From positions 1-21,636 of the forward strand of contig JARHZY010000039.1 of NCBI GenBank assembly GCA_029264655.1: a stretch of 21,636 nt of DNA, given 5' to 3'. Source of the DNA: Helicobacter sp. Its GTDB lineage: Bacteria; Campylobacterota; Campylobacteria; Campylobacterales; Helicobacteraceae. The translations under genes were made by a program, and so were the position numbers. The notes under the pieces are model-generated. The model worked only from the letters and a program-made list of their open reading frames with translations. It was not told the origin of the DNA and did no database searches. Below are positions 1 through 7,781 of this stretch, one piece after another (position 1 is the stretch's first letter; the number at the start of each line of letters is the position of its first letter).

Positions 1-1
1 C

Positions 2-640
2 CAAATCAATATGGAATGTTATTTTAATGCTGGGTTAATGCTTATTAATTTAGAGCAATGGAGAGAGAGAAATGTAGAGCAAGAATGCCTAAAAATTGTT
101 ACAAACTATAATTGCGAACTTCCTGATCAAGATGCACTCAATTATGTAATTGGCAATAACACTATGAAACTACAATGGGAATGGAATGTTTTTCTTTCCT
201 TCCTAGTGGATACAAAGTCAATGGATTATATACAAAAAAGCAATAACCCAAATAAACAAGATTTCACAAAAGCCATAGAAAATGCAAAAATTTTGCATTA
301 TGTTGGATACTCACTTAAACCATGGTTAAATGGCTATACATATCAAAATATGCAAATAAAAATAGCGGATTGTGATTTTCAAAAATATCAAAATGAATAC
401 AAAAAATACAAAAATATGTGGTGGGAAATTGCCAGAATAACACCGTATTTTAAAGAGGAACTCATGATGCTAAAAATGATAAATGAAGCAGAGGCAAAAT
501 ATACTAAACTAATAAATCAAGCACTAGCTGAACATGCAAAAGTTTTTCGTCGCTTAAGCTACATTGTAAAGCCATATAAACCCATTATAAAAGAAATACA
601 AAGAGGTTTTAATAAAATAAAACGTCTTTTTAAAGCTTGA
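2..640 (+). CDS. Family 8 glycosyltransferase (LgtC-like), C-terminal part, 5' end outside window
   Basis: The frame is already open at the left edge, so the true start lies upstream and the Met at 11 is probably internal. The visible part matches the C-terminal half of family 8 retaining glycosyltransferases, which move a sugar (often galactose or glucose from UDP-sugar) onto lipopolysaccharide. Seen in sequence: the family segment YFNAGLMLINLEQWR, then LPDQDALNYVI about 25 residues later, and LHYVGYSLKPW, the counterpart of the HxxGxxKPW metal/UDP-binding motif of LgtC. A basic, amphipathic tail of about 90 residues follows, as in LgtC-type enzymes that attach to the inner face of the cytoplasmic membrane. 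The N-terminal Rossmann part with the DxD motif is not in the window. Donor and acceptor cannot be told. It converges on lpxC, a lipid A gene. Confidence 0.85.
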   Translation, partial: QINMECYFNAGLMLINLEQWRERNVEQECLKIVTNYNCELPDQDALNYVIGNNTMKLQWEWNVFLSFLVDTKSMDYIQKSNNPNKQDFTKAIENAKILHYVGYSLKPWLNGYTYQNMQIKIADCDFQKYQNEYKKYKNMWWEIARITPYFKEELMMLKMINEAEAKYTKLINQALAEHAKVFRRLSYIVKPYKPIIKEIQRGFNKIKRLFKA

Positions 641-674
641 TACCAAATCAAAACCTTGACATAATATATGTTAC

Positions 675-1574
675 TTATGCCTTTATTTTTGCAGGCACAA
701 AAACTTTTTGTGCATTTTTTCCCTTTGCATGCACATCCACAATGCTATAAGCATGTGTTGCACTTAAAAGCTTTTTTGTTAAAAAATGATTAAGTTTATG
801 GCTACCTGCAAAAGAAATATAACCACCAATAATTGGCATACCAAGCAATGACATATCGCCAATTGCATCTAGTATTTTATGACGCACAAATTCATCTTTA
901 TACCGCAAACCATCATTATTCATAATCCCGCGCTCATCAAGCACAATACAATTATCAAAACTACCACCAAGCCCAAGCCCCATAGCACGCAACTGATTTA
1001 CTTCTTGCAAAAAGCCAAATGTTCTAGCACGTGCGATCTCTTCTTTATAATTTTGTGTGCTAAATTTAAATTGATAGCTTTGCTCGCGTATCGCTTGGTG
1101 TGGAAATTTAATAGTAAAATCAAATACCATAGAATCACTTGGCTCAAGACGCACAAACTTACCATTTTCTTCAACTTCCACAACTTCTTTAATCTCAATA
1201 GCTTTTTTAGGTTTATCTAGCTCTTGCAAACCCGCCTCTTCTAGCAACATACAAAAACCTATGCTTGAACCATCCATAATAGGCACTTCTTCATTATCAA
1301 GTATAATACGCAAATTATCAATACCATACGCATGTACACTTGAAAGCAAATGCTCTATTGTAGAAACACGAGCACCATCTTTACCAATCACAGTTGCCAT
1401 AGTTGTATCAACAACATTTTCTATTTTTAATGGTATGCTAACACCCTTATCACTACGATAAAAGACAATGCCACTATCACTTGGCAATGGCTCTAATATC
1501 ATTCTTACAGGGACACCTTTATGCAATCCGATACCGACTAGCTCAACGCGTTTTGCTATTGTTCTTTGTTTCAT
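675..1574 (-). CDS. lpxC: UDP-3-O-acyl-N-acetylglucosamine deacetylase LpxC
   Basis: This zinc enzyme removes the acetyl group from UDP-3-O-acyl-GlcNAc, the committed step of lipid A synthesis, in the cytoplasm. The 299-residue length is normal. Expected zinc ligands are present: H75 in STIEHLLSSVHAYG, and H232 and D236 in HKILDAIGD, with the neighbouring catalytic E74. The conserved GSHKLN near the C-terminus supplies the general-acid histidine (H259). The N-terminus MKQRTIAKRVELVGIGLHKG fits the Helicobacter orthologue. I chose the ATG at 1574 over an in-frame ATG at 1598 because an AAGGAG site lies 5 nt before it and the family starts at MKQ. It is the last gene of the fabD-minC-lpxC unit, starting 10 nt after minC ends, with the ribosome site overlapping the minC stop. 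Substrate level and stability control are known in E. coli; nothing here shows this. Confidence 0.97.
   Translation of the reverse strand: MKQRTIAKRVELVGIGLHKGVPVRMILEPLPSDSGIVFYRSDKGVSIPLKIENVVDTTMATVIGKDGARVSTIEHLLSSVHAYGIDNLRIILDNEEVPIMDGSSIGFCMLLEEAGLQELDKPKKAIEIKEVVEVEENGKFVRLEPSDSMVFDFTIKFPHQAIREQSYQFKFSTQNYKEEIARARTFGFLQEVNQLRAMGLGLGGSFDNCIVLDERGIMNNDGLRYKDEFVRHKILDAIGDMSLLGMPIIGGYISFAGSHKLNHFLTKKLLSATHAYSIVDVHAKGKNAQKVFVPAKIKA
695..720 (+). terminator. Possible intrinsic terminator for the glycosyltransferase, inside the lpxC 3' end
   Basis: GCACAAAA and TTTTGTGC form a perfect 8-bp stem around a 3-base loop at 695-713. On the plus strand it is followed at once by A and six T. It sits 55 nt after the glycosyltransferase stop codon, within the last codons of convergent lpxC. 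The stem is AT-rich, so efficiency is uncertain. Confidence 0.35.
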
Positions 1575-1584
1575 AACTGCTCCT

Positions 1585-2394
1585 TTATGAAAGCTCACAC
1601 AGAGATATTATACCATCTTCTATTGTTAGCATTTTTAATTTTTTGCTTTTCTTGACTTCTTCAAGCATTTTTCCTTCCAAATTAACATTTTGTAAAGAAA
1701 TTCTACCCATGCCAAACTCACTCATAATAATATAATCGCCAAAACATTCTAATATTCCATTACATTTTCCATAAATATGTAAATTTCCATAACTTTTTAT
1801 CAATGCCCCTTCATGTATATCTTTTAAAAAAGTAGCATGGGATTCTAATATTATCTCTTCACCACTACGAATAGCACGTTTAAAAGTTGCCATAGGCATA
1901 GATTTTGTATGCAATATAGAAGTATCTAGTAGCATTGCATTATCCATATGTGTTCCAACATGATCTTTTGGTTGTATGGATTTAGAATCTTTATTTGTAG
2001 TTTCTTGATTATGTTGTGTCGATTCTACATGCTCTTTTTTTGAATTACTCTCTCCAATAGTTTCCATAACTACATGCGTTAAATCACTTGAATCTAAAGT
2101 GATTTTAATTTTTTGTGTAGCAACATTATTGCTTATATCATGTTGCGTTATGGGTTGTTCTGCAAGCAACTGCTTTACTTTACCTTGTTGTAATATCTTT
2201 TGGTTATTGATCTTAAAAGGCATAGCCCCCAAACTGCATAAAAAATCATGTATCTCTGGTGTAATATCAATATGAAAAGCAAGCAAACGATCACGCATGA
2301 AATCTGCATTATATTGAATATATGCAAGGATTTCATCAAATGTGCCTTGTTCAAATTCAAATACACAAAGATGCCTTTGCCTCATTTTCACCAT
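1585..2394 (-). CDS. minC: Septum site-determining protein MinC
   Basis: MinC blocks FtsZ assembly away from mid-cell and is brought to the membrane by MinD. The C-terminal part (about residues 165-265) reads as the MinC beta-helix domain: it begins with the RSGEEI stretch (E. coli RSGQ, part of the MinD-binding face), then repeated short strands such as YGNLHIYGKCNG and CFGDYIIM. Residues 1-100 form a weakly conserved N-terminal domain. A polar linker (about 112-152, rich in N, T, K, H, Q, S) joins them. At 269 aa it is longer than E. coli MinC (231), mostly through that linker. The ATG at 2394 overlaps the fabD stop as TAATG, pointing to translational coupling; an in-frame ATG at 2385 is an alternative. 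minD and minE are not in this window. In H. pylori minC also neighbours lpxC. Confidence 0.88.
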   Translation of the reverse strand: MVKMRQRHLCVFEFEQGTFDEILAYIQYNADFMRDRLLAFHIDITPEIHDFLCSLGAMPFKINNQKILQQGKVKQLLAEQPITQHDISNNVATQKIKITLDSSDLTHVVMETIGESNSKKEHVESTQHNQETTNKDSKSIQPKDHVGTHMDNAMLLDTSILHTKSMPMATFKRAIRSGEEIILESHATFLKDIHEGALIKSYGNLHIYGKCNGILECFGDYIIMSEFGMGRISLQNVNLEGKMLEEVKKSKKLKMLTIEDGIISLCELS

Positions 2395-3314
2395 TATAAT
2401 GTTCCAAGTTGTTGTAAAGATTGTGCGGTATTAATACTCATAGTGGGTATATCGCTAATTTTATTATTCAAGCCTGCAAGCACATTCCCATTACCAAACT
2501 CTATAAAATGCGTAATCCCTAGTTCTTTTGCCTTACATACACATTGGTGGTATAACACAGGCTTTATCAATTGCTGTGTAAGATTCTGTAATGCTTCCTC
2601 TTTTGCCCTATAAAGTGCAAGCGTTGCATTAGCAATAATATCTATTTGGCTATCATTAATGCTTGTCTGCAATAAATCATAAAATGGTGGTATAGAATCT
2701 TGTAATAATGGGCAATGGCTTGCAACACTCATTTTTAATAAAAGTGTGCGTTTTGCACCAGCATCTTTTAAGGCTTTACTCACAGATTCTAAATCACTAC
2801 GAACACCTGCTAAAACCACTTGCCCCTCAAGATTGTAATTTGCTGCCCAAACCTGCAAACCAGAATCTTGGGCTTCCTTGCAAATTGTTTCAAGTGTATG
2901 TGTTGCAAGCCCCAAACATACCATCATACCCACTTCTTTATCTTTGCATGCTTGTGCCATAAACTGCCCTCTTTTATGTGTGAGATACACAGAATCTGCA
3001 AAGCTAGCACCACCATTTAAACAATACGCACTTACTTCACCAAGTGAATGACCAAATGCAATACTTGCTTGTATCCCATACTCTTGTGCTACAATATGAT
3101 GTGCCATTGCACTAACAAGAAATATCGCAGGTTGCGTATATGCTGTTTCATTTAATTTTGCCTCATCTTCATGAAGTATCTTTAGCATATCAAGCTTTAA
3201 TATATCGCTTGCTTGCTCTGCAAGCAACTTTGCAGTTGTAAAATTATCTATAAAATCTTTTCCCATACCAAGCGTTTGTGAGCCTTGTCCGGGATAAATA
3301 AAAGCATATTTCAT
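2394..3314 (-). CDS. fabD: Malonyl-CoA:ACP transacylase FabD
   Basis: FabD moves malonyl from CoA to acyl carrier protein, feeding type II fatty acid synthesis in the cytoplasm. The family signature is complete: N-terminal FIYPGQGSQ (oxyanion Q11), GHSLGE with nucleophile S90, R115 for the malonyl carboxylate, and SVASHCPLL with catalytic H200. The 306-residue length is usual. The open frame extends upstream to an ATG at 3353, but I chose the ATG at 3314 because the family begins at MKYAF(I/L)xPGQGSQ and GGAG lies 6 nt before it. It is the first gene of a unit with minC (overlapping stop/start) and lpxC. This couples the acyl supply for lipid A, the lipid A committing step and division placement in one transcript (inference from layout). 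Confidence 0.95.
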   Translation of the reverse strand: MKYAFIYPGQGSQTLGMGKDFIDNFTTAKLLAEQASDILKLDMLKILHEDEAKLNETAYTQPAIFLVSAMAHHIVAQEYGIQASIAFGHSLGEVSAYCLNGGASFADSVYLTHKRGQFMAQACKDKEVGMMVCLGLATHTLETICKEAQDSGLQVWAANYNLEGQVVLAGVRSDLESVSKALKDAGAKRTLLLKMSVASHCPLLQDSIPPFYDLLQTSINDSQIDIIANATLALYRAKEEALQNLTQQLIKPVLYHQCVCKAKELGITHFIEFGNGNVLAGLNNKISDIPTMSINTAQSLQQLGTL

Positions 3315-3337
3315 GCAACACTCCATAATACATAACT

Positions 3338-3358
3338 TCGATTGATTATACATAGTAT
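3338..3358 (-). promoter_or_regulatory. Likely promoter of fabD-minC-lpxC
   Basis: On the minus strand a TATAAT box at 3345-3350 lies about 30 nt upstream of the fabD ATG, with a second box-like TATACT just upstream of it. No clear -35 is seen, as is common in Helicobacter sigma-70-type promoters, but the upstream stretch has A and T runs. The transcript would begin near 3338. Confidence 0.5.
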
Positions 3359-4475
3359 AACATTTTTTTACAAAATTATAGGTATGTTTTCACAATATTT
3401 TTTCCACACTCTCTTTTTATTTGCATATATAAAACTTTATAGAGTAATTTATTATAAAATCTCTTTAGTTATTTATTGGGATTAGATTCTAAAAAGACTT
3501 ATTTATCATAAGCATTGTTAGAAGCCTCATTGTTCATTCTTTATATTTCAGTTTAGATTCTAAAATTTTATATACGATTTATAGTCTCTTTATAATGGCT
3601 TCTTGCCTGTAATACTCTTTTAGTCCATTTGTTGCTTTTACTAGCTCTTTATTCTCATTACTCATAGAATCTAGTATGCTACCATCAAAGATTCTATTGT
3701 TAGTATATTTATCCTTTATAGCCTTAGAATTTTTATAGACTATTGCTAAAATAAAATCTTATTGCACCTTACACTTCACTAGTTATATGGTATGCTACTC
3801 AAAGTTTCTTATGTCTATAACACTATTTTACAATACGATATATTTCATTATTTATACATGAGATTTCATTCCAAAGCTTCCCATTTTTATAATATTGTTT
3901 TGCAATACCATTCATTTTATTATCTTTTATATAGGAGTTCGCTTTCAAAATTGCCATTTTGCAATATTCTTTTTCAACTACTCTTTTAGGCTACTTACAT
4001 TATTTGGTTTTGTTGCATTTGTGTTATTATTATTATTTATTCATGCTATTGTGCCAAGCAAGACAAAATTTGCTACTATTTTCTTAATATATATGCAAAC
4101 ATAAACTCCATTTAGGCAAGAGACTATCTTTTATTGTAGCGTGGAATATGAAATATTAAATTTGATATTTGATTCTAAGAAATTCAACTGCATGTTTTAA
4201 CCAACTCAAATTACTTTTATATTATCTTTAAGCATAGAATTAAAGATATTCTCTCTTTTGAATATCTTTATATTTTTTAATATTTGATGTCTAAAAACTA
4301 CTAACAAAACACTTCAGTTTAAGATTATAATACAAAATTTATAAGCCTAAGCTTTAACGAACTTATGAAACATAAAATTGGGATTTACATAGAGAGTTAA
4401 ATACCATACAACCCTTTACAGAGTTATTTATAATATTTTAGTTTTTATAACAACTCTATGGAATAGAGAGATAGC
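3359..4475. other. Intergenic region without an intact gene
   Basis: Over 1.1 kb between fabD and gltX. Apart from the decayed MORN-repeat pieces described separately, it holds AT-rich sequence with several AGATTCTA-type words (near 3482, 3553, 3697 and 4169). The plus-strand open frames around 3792-4104 are very rich in F, L and Y and look like the antisense of the decayed gene. A short hairpin (CTCTAT, 3-base loop, ATAGAG, at 4454-4468) lies just past the gltX stop but has no T tract on the minus strand. No tRNA or mobile element was recognised. Confidence 0.6.
3579..4101 (-). pseudogene. Decayed MORN-repeat (YwqK-like) secreted or lipoprotein gene
   Basis: Four minus-strand pieces in two frames read like one gene broken by stops and frameshifts. 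From 5' to 3': a signal-peptide-like YIKKIVANFVLLGTIA ending at a TGA (4041-4043); then an Asn/Thr-rich linker with NNNNNTNATKP, to a TAG at 3978; then, in another frame from 3990 to a TAG at 3823, MNGIAKQYYKNGKLWNE, a good match to the MORN_2 repeat pattern (GxxxxYYxNGKLxxE). After a run with stops, the first frame reopens at 3758-3579 and includes TNGLKEYYRQEAIIKRL and stop. MORN_2/YwqK-like proteins (often labelled as an antitoxin family) are common in Campylobacter and Helicobacter; the label is not evidence of function. Assignment rests on reading by eye. Base composition and sensible codons in these frames support a coding past. Confidence 0.42.
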
Positions 4476-5912
4476 TTAGTTATTTTGTGCAAATGTAATG
4501 AAAGTTTGTATGCGTTTTATACTCTCATCTTTTGTTAAGATACATAAGCATGCACCTAAATCAATACCACCTTTTTGCCCTAAAAGTCCAAGCCGTAAAG
4601 CTTGCATAAAGATACTAGGCTTTATAGTCAGCGTATTTGCATGCTCTTGTATCATTGTTTTTGTGGTTTCTATATCCATGCTTTTTATATCTTGTATTTT
4701 TTTTATTAATTGCTCCAATGCCTGCAATAGTATTGCTTTAGTTTCAGCAGTAAAAAGCTTATGGTATAGGGCTTTATCATAATGTGCTTGTTGTATTTGC
4801 TCACATTTTTCATTAAAAGATGGTAATGGTGCATAAAGAATTTGTGTAATAAGATGTTTCATGCTTACAAGCTCATTGACACGCGTTTTTAATTCCCCTA
4901 ATAAAATATCTCTTCTTTTTGAATCTAGTGTTTCTAAAAGTTGCATATCAAGCGTTTTTGCCAATATAGCATTATCCATAGCCTTAATATATTCAGCATT
5001 AAGCCAATAAAGTTTAGAAAAATTGCAACCAGATGGATTACTATTAATGCGGTTTGGTTCAAAATATTCAATCATTTCTTGCAAACTAAAAATTTCTTGA
5101 TCGCCATGCCCATAACCAAGTTTAAAGAGAAAATTTAAGAGTGCTTGAGGCAAAATCCCATTTTCTCTATATTCCAATACAGATAATGCACCATCTCTTT
5201 TACTTAATTTTTTACCTTGTTCATTGCAAATCATTGGAATATGATAAAATTTTGGAATTGCAAAACCCAATGCTTGATACACAAGTAATTGCTTTGGGGT
5301 ATTTGAAATATGATCATCACCGCGTATAATATCTGTAATATTACTTAATGCATCATCAATAGCCACAACGAAGTTATATGTAGGCGTGCCATCACTTCTT
5401 AAAATCACAAAATCATCAAGTTCGCTTGCCTGAAAACTTATTATACCTTTAACACCATCATCAAAGCTTATTGTTCCTTGCAATGGTGCTTTAATGCGAA
5501 TGCAAGGTGTTATATCTTTTGGTATTTGCCCTGTAAAATCCCTGTATTTACGGCTACAACTTGCATGGTTTGCTCCTTTATTGTGTTCACGCATAGCAAT
5601 AAGTTCTTCTTTTGTAAGATAGCAATAATAAGCATGTCCAGAATCTAAAAGCTTTTTTGCATATTCTTGGTAGATTGCTGTGCGTTCGCTTTGAAAAAGT
5701 GTAGGTGGGTCATAATGAAGTCCTACCCACGAAAATGCTTCTAAAATACCATCGAGTGCTTCTTTACTATTGCGTTCTGTATCAGTATCTTCTATACGCA
5801 AGAGAAATTTCCCGCCTTTTGCACGTGCATGTAAAAAACTATAAAGTGCAGTGCGTAAGCCTCCAATATGCAAATGTCCTGTTGGTGAAGGTGCAAATCG
5901 CGTTGTAACCAT
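4476..5912 (-). CDS. gltX: Glutamyl-tRNA synthetase (GltX1 type)
   Basis: It attaches glutamate to tRNA in the cytoplasm using ATP. The class I signatures are present: PSPTGHLHIGGLRTA with HIGG at 15-18, RIEDTD at 39-44, IRGDDHISNTPKQ near 196-208, and KLSKR at 235-239. The C-terminal half is the helical anticodon-binding region, ending in ILTKDESIKRIQTFI. At 478 residues it is close to the usual length. Helicobacter carries two paralogues; GltX2 charges tRNA-Gln with glutamate for later amidation. The N-terminus (TRFAPSPTGxLHIGGLRTA), the RYRDF-like segment and the KLSKRxGA context resemble GltX1 rather than GltX2, so I call GltX1. Start at 5912 follows an AAGG 7-10 nt upstream and matches the family N-terminus. 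It stands alone, with divergent efflux genes upstream. Confidence 0.95.
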   Translation of the reverse strand: MVTTRFAPSPTGHLHIGGLRTALYSFLHARAKGGKFLLRIEDTDTERNSKEALDGILEAFSWVGLHYDPPTLFQSERTAIYQEYAKKLLDSGHAYYCYLTKEELIAMREHNKGANHASCSRKYRDFTGQIPKDITPCIRIKAPLQGTISFDDGVKGIISFQASELDDFVILRSDGTPTYNFVVAIDDALSNITDIIRGDDHISNTPKQLLVYQALGFAIPKFYHIPMICNEQGKKLSKRDGALSVLEYRENGILPQALLNFLFKLGYGHGDQEIFSLQEMIEYFEPNRINSNPSGCNFSKLYWLNAEYIKAMDNAILAKTLDMQLLETLDSKRRDILLGELKTRVNELVSMKHLITQILYAPLPSFNEKCEQIQQAHYDKALYHKLFTAETKAILLQALEQLIKKIQDIKSMDIETTKTMIQEHANTLTIKPSIFMQALRLGLLGQKGGIDLGACLCILTKDESIKRIQTFITFAQNN

Positions 5913-5967
5913 AATCTGCCTTTGTGCTCAATTAGAATTTTGTGAAAATTAATATTTATTCAATACA

Positions 5968-5979
5968 TATAATTATAAT
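5968..5979 (-). promoter_or_regulatory. Possible gltX promoter -10 region
   Basis: A minus-strand TATAAT at 5972-5977 lies about 60 nt upstream of the gltX ATG. The same stretch also contains TATAAT on the plus strand (5968-5973 and 5974-5979), so it could serve either direction. No convincing -35 element is seen. Confidence 0.3.
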
Positions 5980-6116
5980 AGATTTTTAACAATAAACAAA
6001 GACAGCTATATTGTATAAAATCATATGCAACAAAAATAATGTGTAAAATAGTAGAAGCTTTGTATAAAAAATTACTTTTTTACATTTACAATAATGCAAA
6101 TATTAAAAATTTTTCA

Positions 6117-6204
6117 TATAATTATATTCTTTAATCGTAAGACTAATTTTTAAATTTATTTATTAAAAAATTACATTGAATGCAATAGTGTAAAATTCAA
6201 GGAG
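6117..6204 (+). promoter_or_regulatory. Leader of the efflux operon: -10 box, possible operator, ribosome site
   Basis: TATAAT at 6117-6122 is a candidate -10. Downstream, 6171-6193 holds an imperfect inverted repeat with outer arms TTACA and TGTAA and inner ATTG/CAAT, which could be an operator. AAGGAG at 6199-6204 lies 7 nt before a GTG codon and settles that GTG as the start of the outer membrane efflux gene. Confidence 0.35.
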
Positions 6205-6211
6205 TAAAAAA

Positions 6212-7753
6212 GTGTTGGCAAGATATATGCATTTTTTTGGGAATATATATACTTATTGTATAGCAATGCCACTCTTTATATTTATACTTTTCTTTTTAAC
6301 AAACTGCACACGACTTCCAACAGAAAGTGATTTAGTGGCAAAAACACATATACCGCGAGTTTTTGCTAATAAAGAAATACTGCATAATATAGCAACTAAA
6401 GGGCAAGATAATAGTGAATATAAAGATTTTCAAAGCACATTTTACACATTATTTGATGATTCTATATTAAATCAATTAGCACAACATGCTTTAACAGAAA
6501 ACACAAATATCCACACTTTAGAATCTACCATAAAACAAGCAAGGGCAACTGCAAAAATAAACACATGGAATCTTTTCCCTAAGGCAAATGCAGGTTTAAA
6601 TTATAATTATAGCGACAATAATTATAAAAAAATTCAAACAAATATTACACAAAATACAACAAATGCAAATCTTTCATTTAGTTGGGAAGTTGATTTATTT
6701 GGTAAATTGAATGCATTGAGATTAGCAAGCAAGCAACATATATTGCAATCAATTTATAATCTCCAATCAGCACAAGTTGTTTTACTTGGTGATATTGCTA
6801 ATTATTACTTTACAATACGTCAAACCCAACAATCCATTATCTTAAATAAACAAATCACACATAATCTTAAAGAAATCTATAAACTTACAGAAGAGAAATA
6901 CAAATTAGGGCTTGTAGGGCTTGATAGTTTAGCAACAACAAAAGGGAACTACCTTACACAGAAAAATACAACACTTACGCTTGAATATACGCTAGAACAA
7001 AATAAAAATGCCCTGCTTGTATTATTGAATGCTAATGAGCTTGGTTTTGATATAAATACCAATGATTACATTTTTAAAACTCCAAAGATTCCACAAATAG
7101 ATTCTTTACCAAGTAATGTGCTTTTTAATCGTCCTGATATACGTGCAAGTGTGTTTGCACTTAATGCATCATTATACCAACGATATAATAAGAAAATGGC
7201 ATTATTACCAAGTATTAGTATAAATGGAAATTTAGGACAAATTCTATTCTCACCTCAACTTGGTATTGGTGATATGGTGTGGCAAATGGCAGGCTCACTT
7301 GCCACACCTCTTTTAAATCGCCAAGCACTTACACAAGACTATATTATTGCGAAAGAAAATACAAAACAGGCTTTTTATACATTGCAAAATACACTTAATA
7401 CTGCATTAGCAGAAATTGAAAATGCTGCAAAATATGTTGCTATTACGCAAGAAAGCTTAAAATATACTAAGGAAAATTTTGATATTAATAAAGATACTCT
7501 AGCAATCATGGAGTTTCGCTATCAAAAAAAGCTTATTGATTCTATTTCACGGCTTGAATATGAAAATAATTACTTACGGGCAAAAAACACACTTGCAAGT
7601 GCATATTTCAATCAAAATCAAGCAGCTATTACTTTATATAAAGCCTTTGGTGGTGATTTTCATCCCAATGAATTAAAAGATGGAACTTTGCAAACAATGG
7701 CAGTGCCAAAAGCAGGCAAAATACAAACACAAGATGTGTCTAATGATTTATAA
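6212..7753 (+). CDS. TolC/NodT-family outer membrane efflux protein
   Basis: This should form the trimeric outer membrane channel of a tripartite efflux pump. It starts at GTG 6212, fixed by AAGGAG 7 nt upstream. Residues 13-31 are hydrophobic and followed by C32 (FFLTNC); this resembles a lipoprotein signal, but Asn just before the Cys is not a classical lipobox residue, so lipidation is uncertain. Family marks: SFSWEVDLFGKLNALRLAS in the first repeat, NRPDIRASVFALNAS at the start of the second, then GSLATPLLNRQALTQDY, and long helical stretches rich in Q, N, K and A. The 513-residue length is usual for NodT-type factors. The adaptor gene follows after 28 nt, so the two form an operon. The substrate is unknown. 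Confidence 0.9.
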   Translation: MLARYMHFFGNIYTYCIAMPLFIFILFFLTNCTRLPTESDLVAKTHIPRVFANKEILHNIATKGQDNSEYKDFQSTFYTLFDDSILNQLAQHALTENTNIHTLESTIKQARATAKINTWNLFPKANAGLNYNYSDNNYKKIQTNITQNTTNANLSFSWEVDLFGKLNALRLASKQHILQSIYNLQSAQVVLLGDIANYYFTIRQTQQSIILNKQITHNLKEIYKLTEEKYKLGLVGLDSLATTKGNYLTQKNTTLTLEYTLEQNKNALLVLLNANELGFDINTNDYIFKTPKIPQIDSLPSNVLFNRPDIRASVFALNASLYQRYNKKMALLPSISINGNLGQILFSPQLGIGDMVWQMAGSLATPLLNRQALTQDYIIAKENTKQAFYTLQNTLNTALAEIENAAKYVAITQESLKYTKENFDINKDTLAIMEFRYQKKLIDSISRLEYENNYLRAKNTLASAYFNQNQAAITLYKAFGGDFHPNELKDGTLQTMAVPKAGKIQTQDVSNDL

Positions 7754-7781
7754 AATTATATAAAAACAAAAAAGGAATAAT

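Noticed and set aside
3792..4104. Plus-strand open frames rich in Phe, Leu and Tyr
   Set aside because: They lie antisense to the minus-strand MORN-repeat remains and have no ribosome site or motif.
4454..4468. Six-bp hairpin after the gltX stop
   Set aside because: Short stem and no T tract on the minus strand; not enough to call a terminator.
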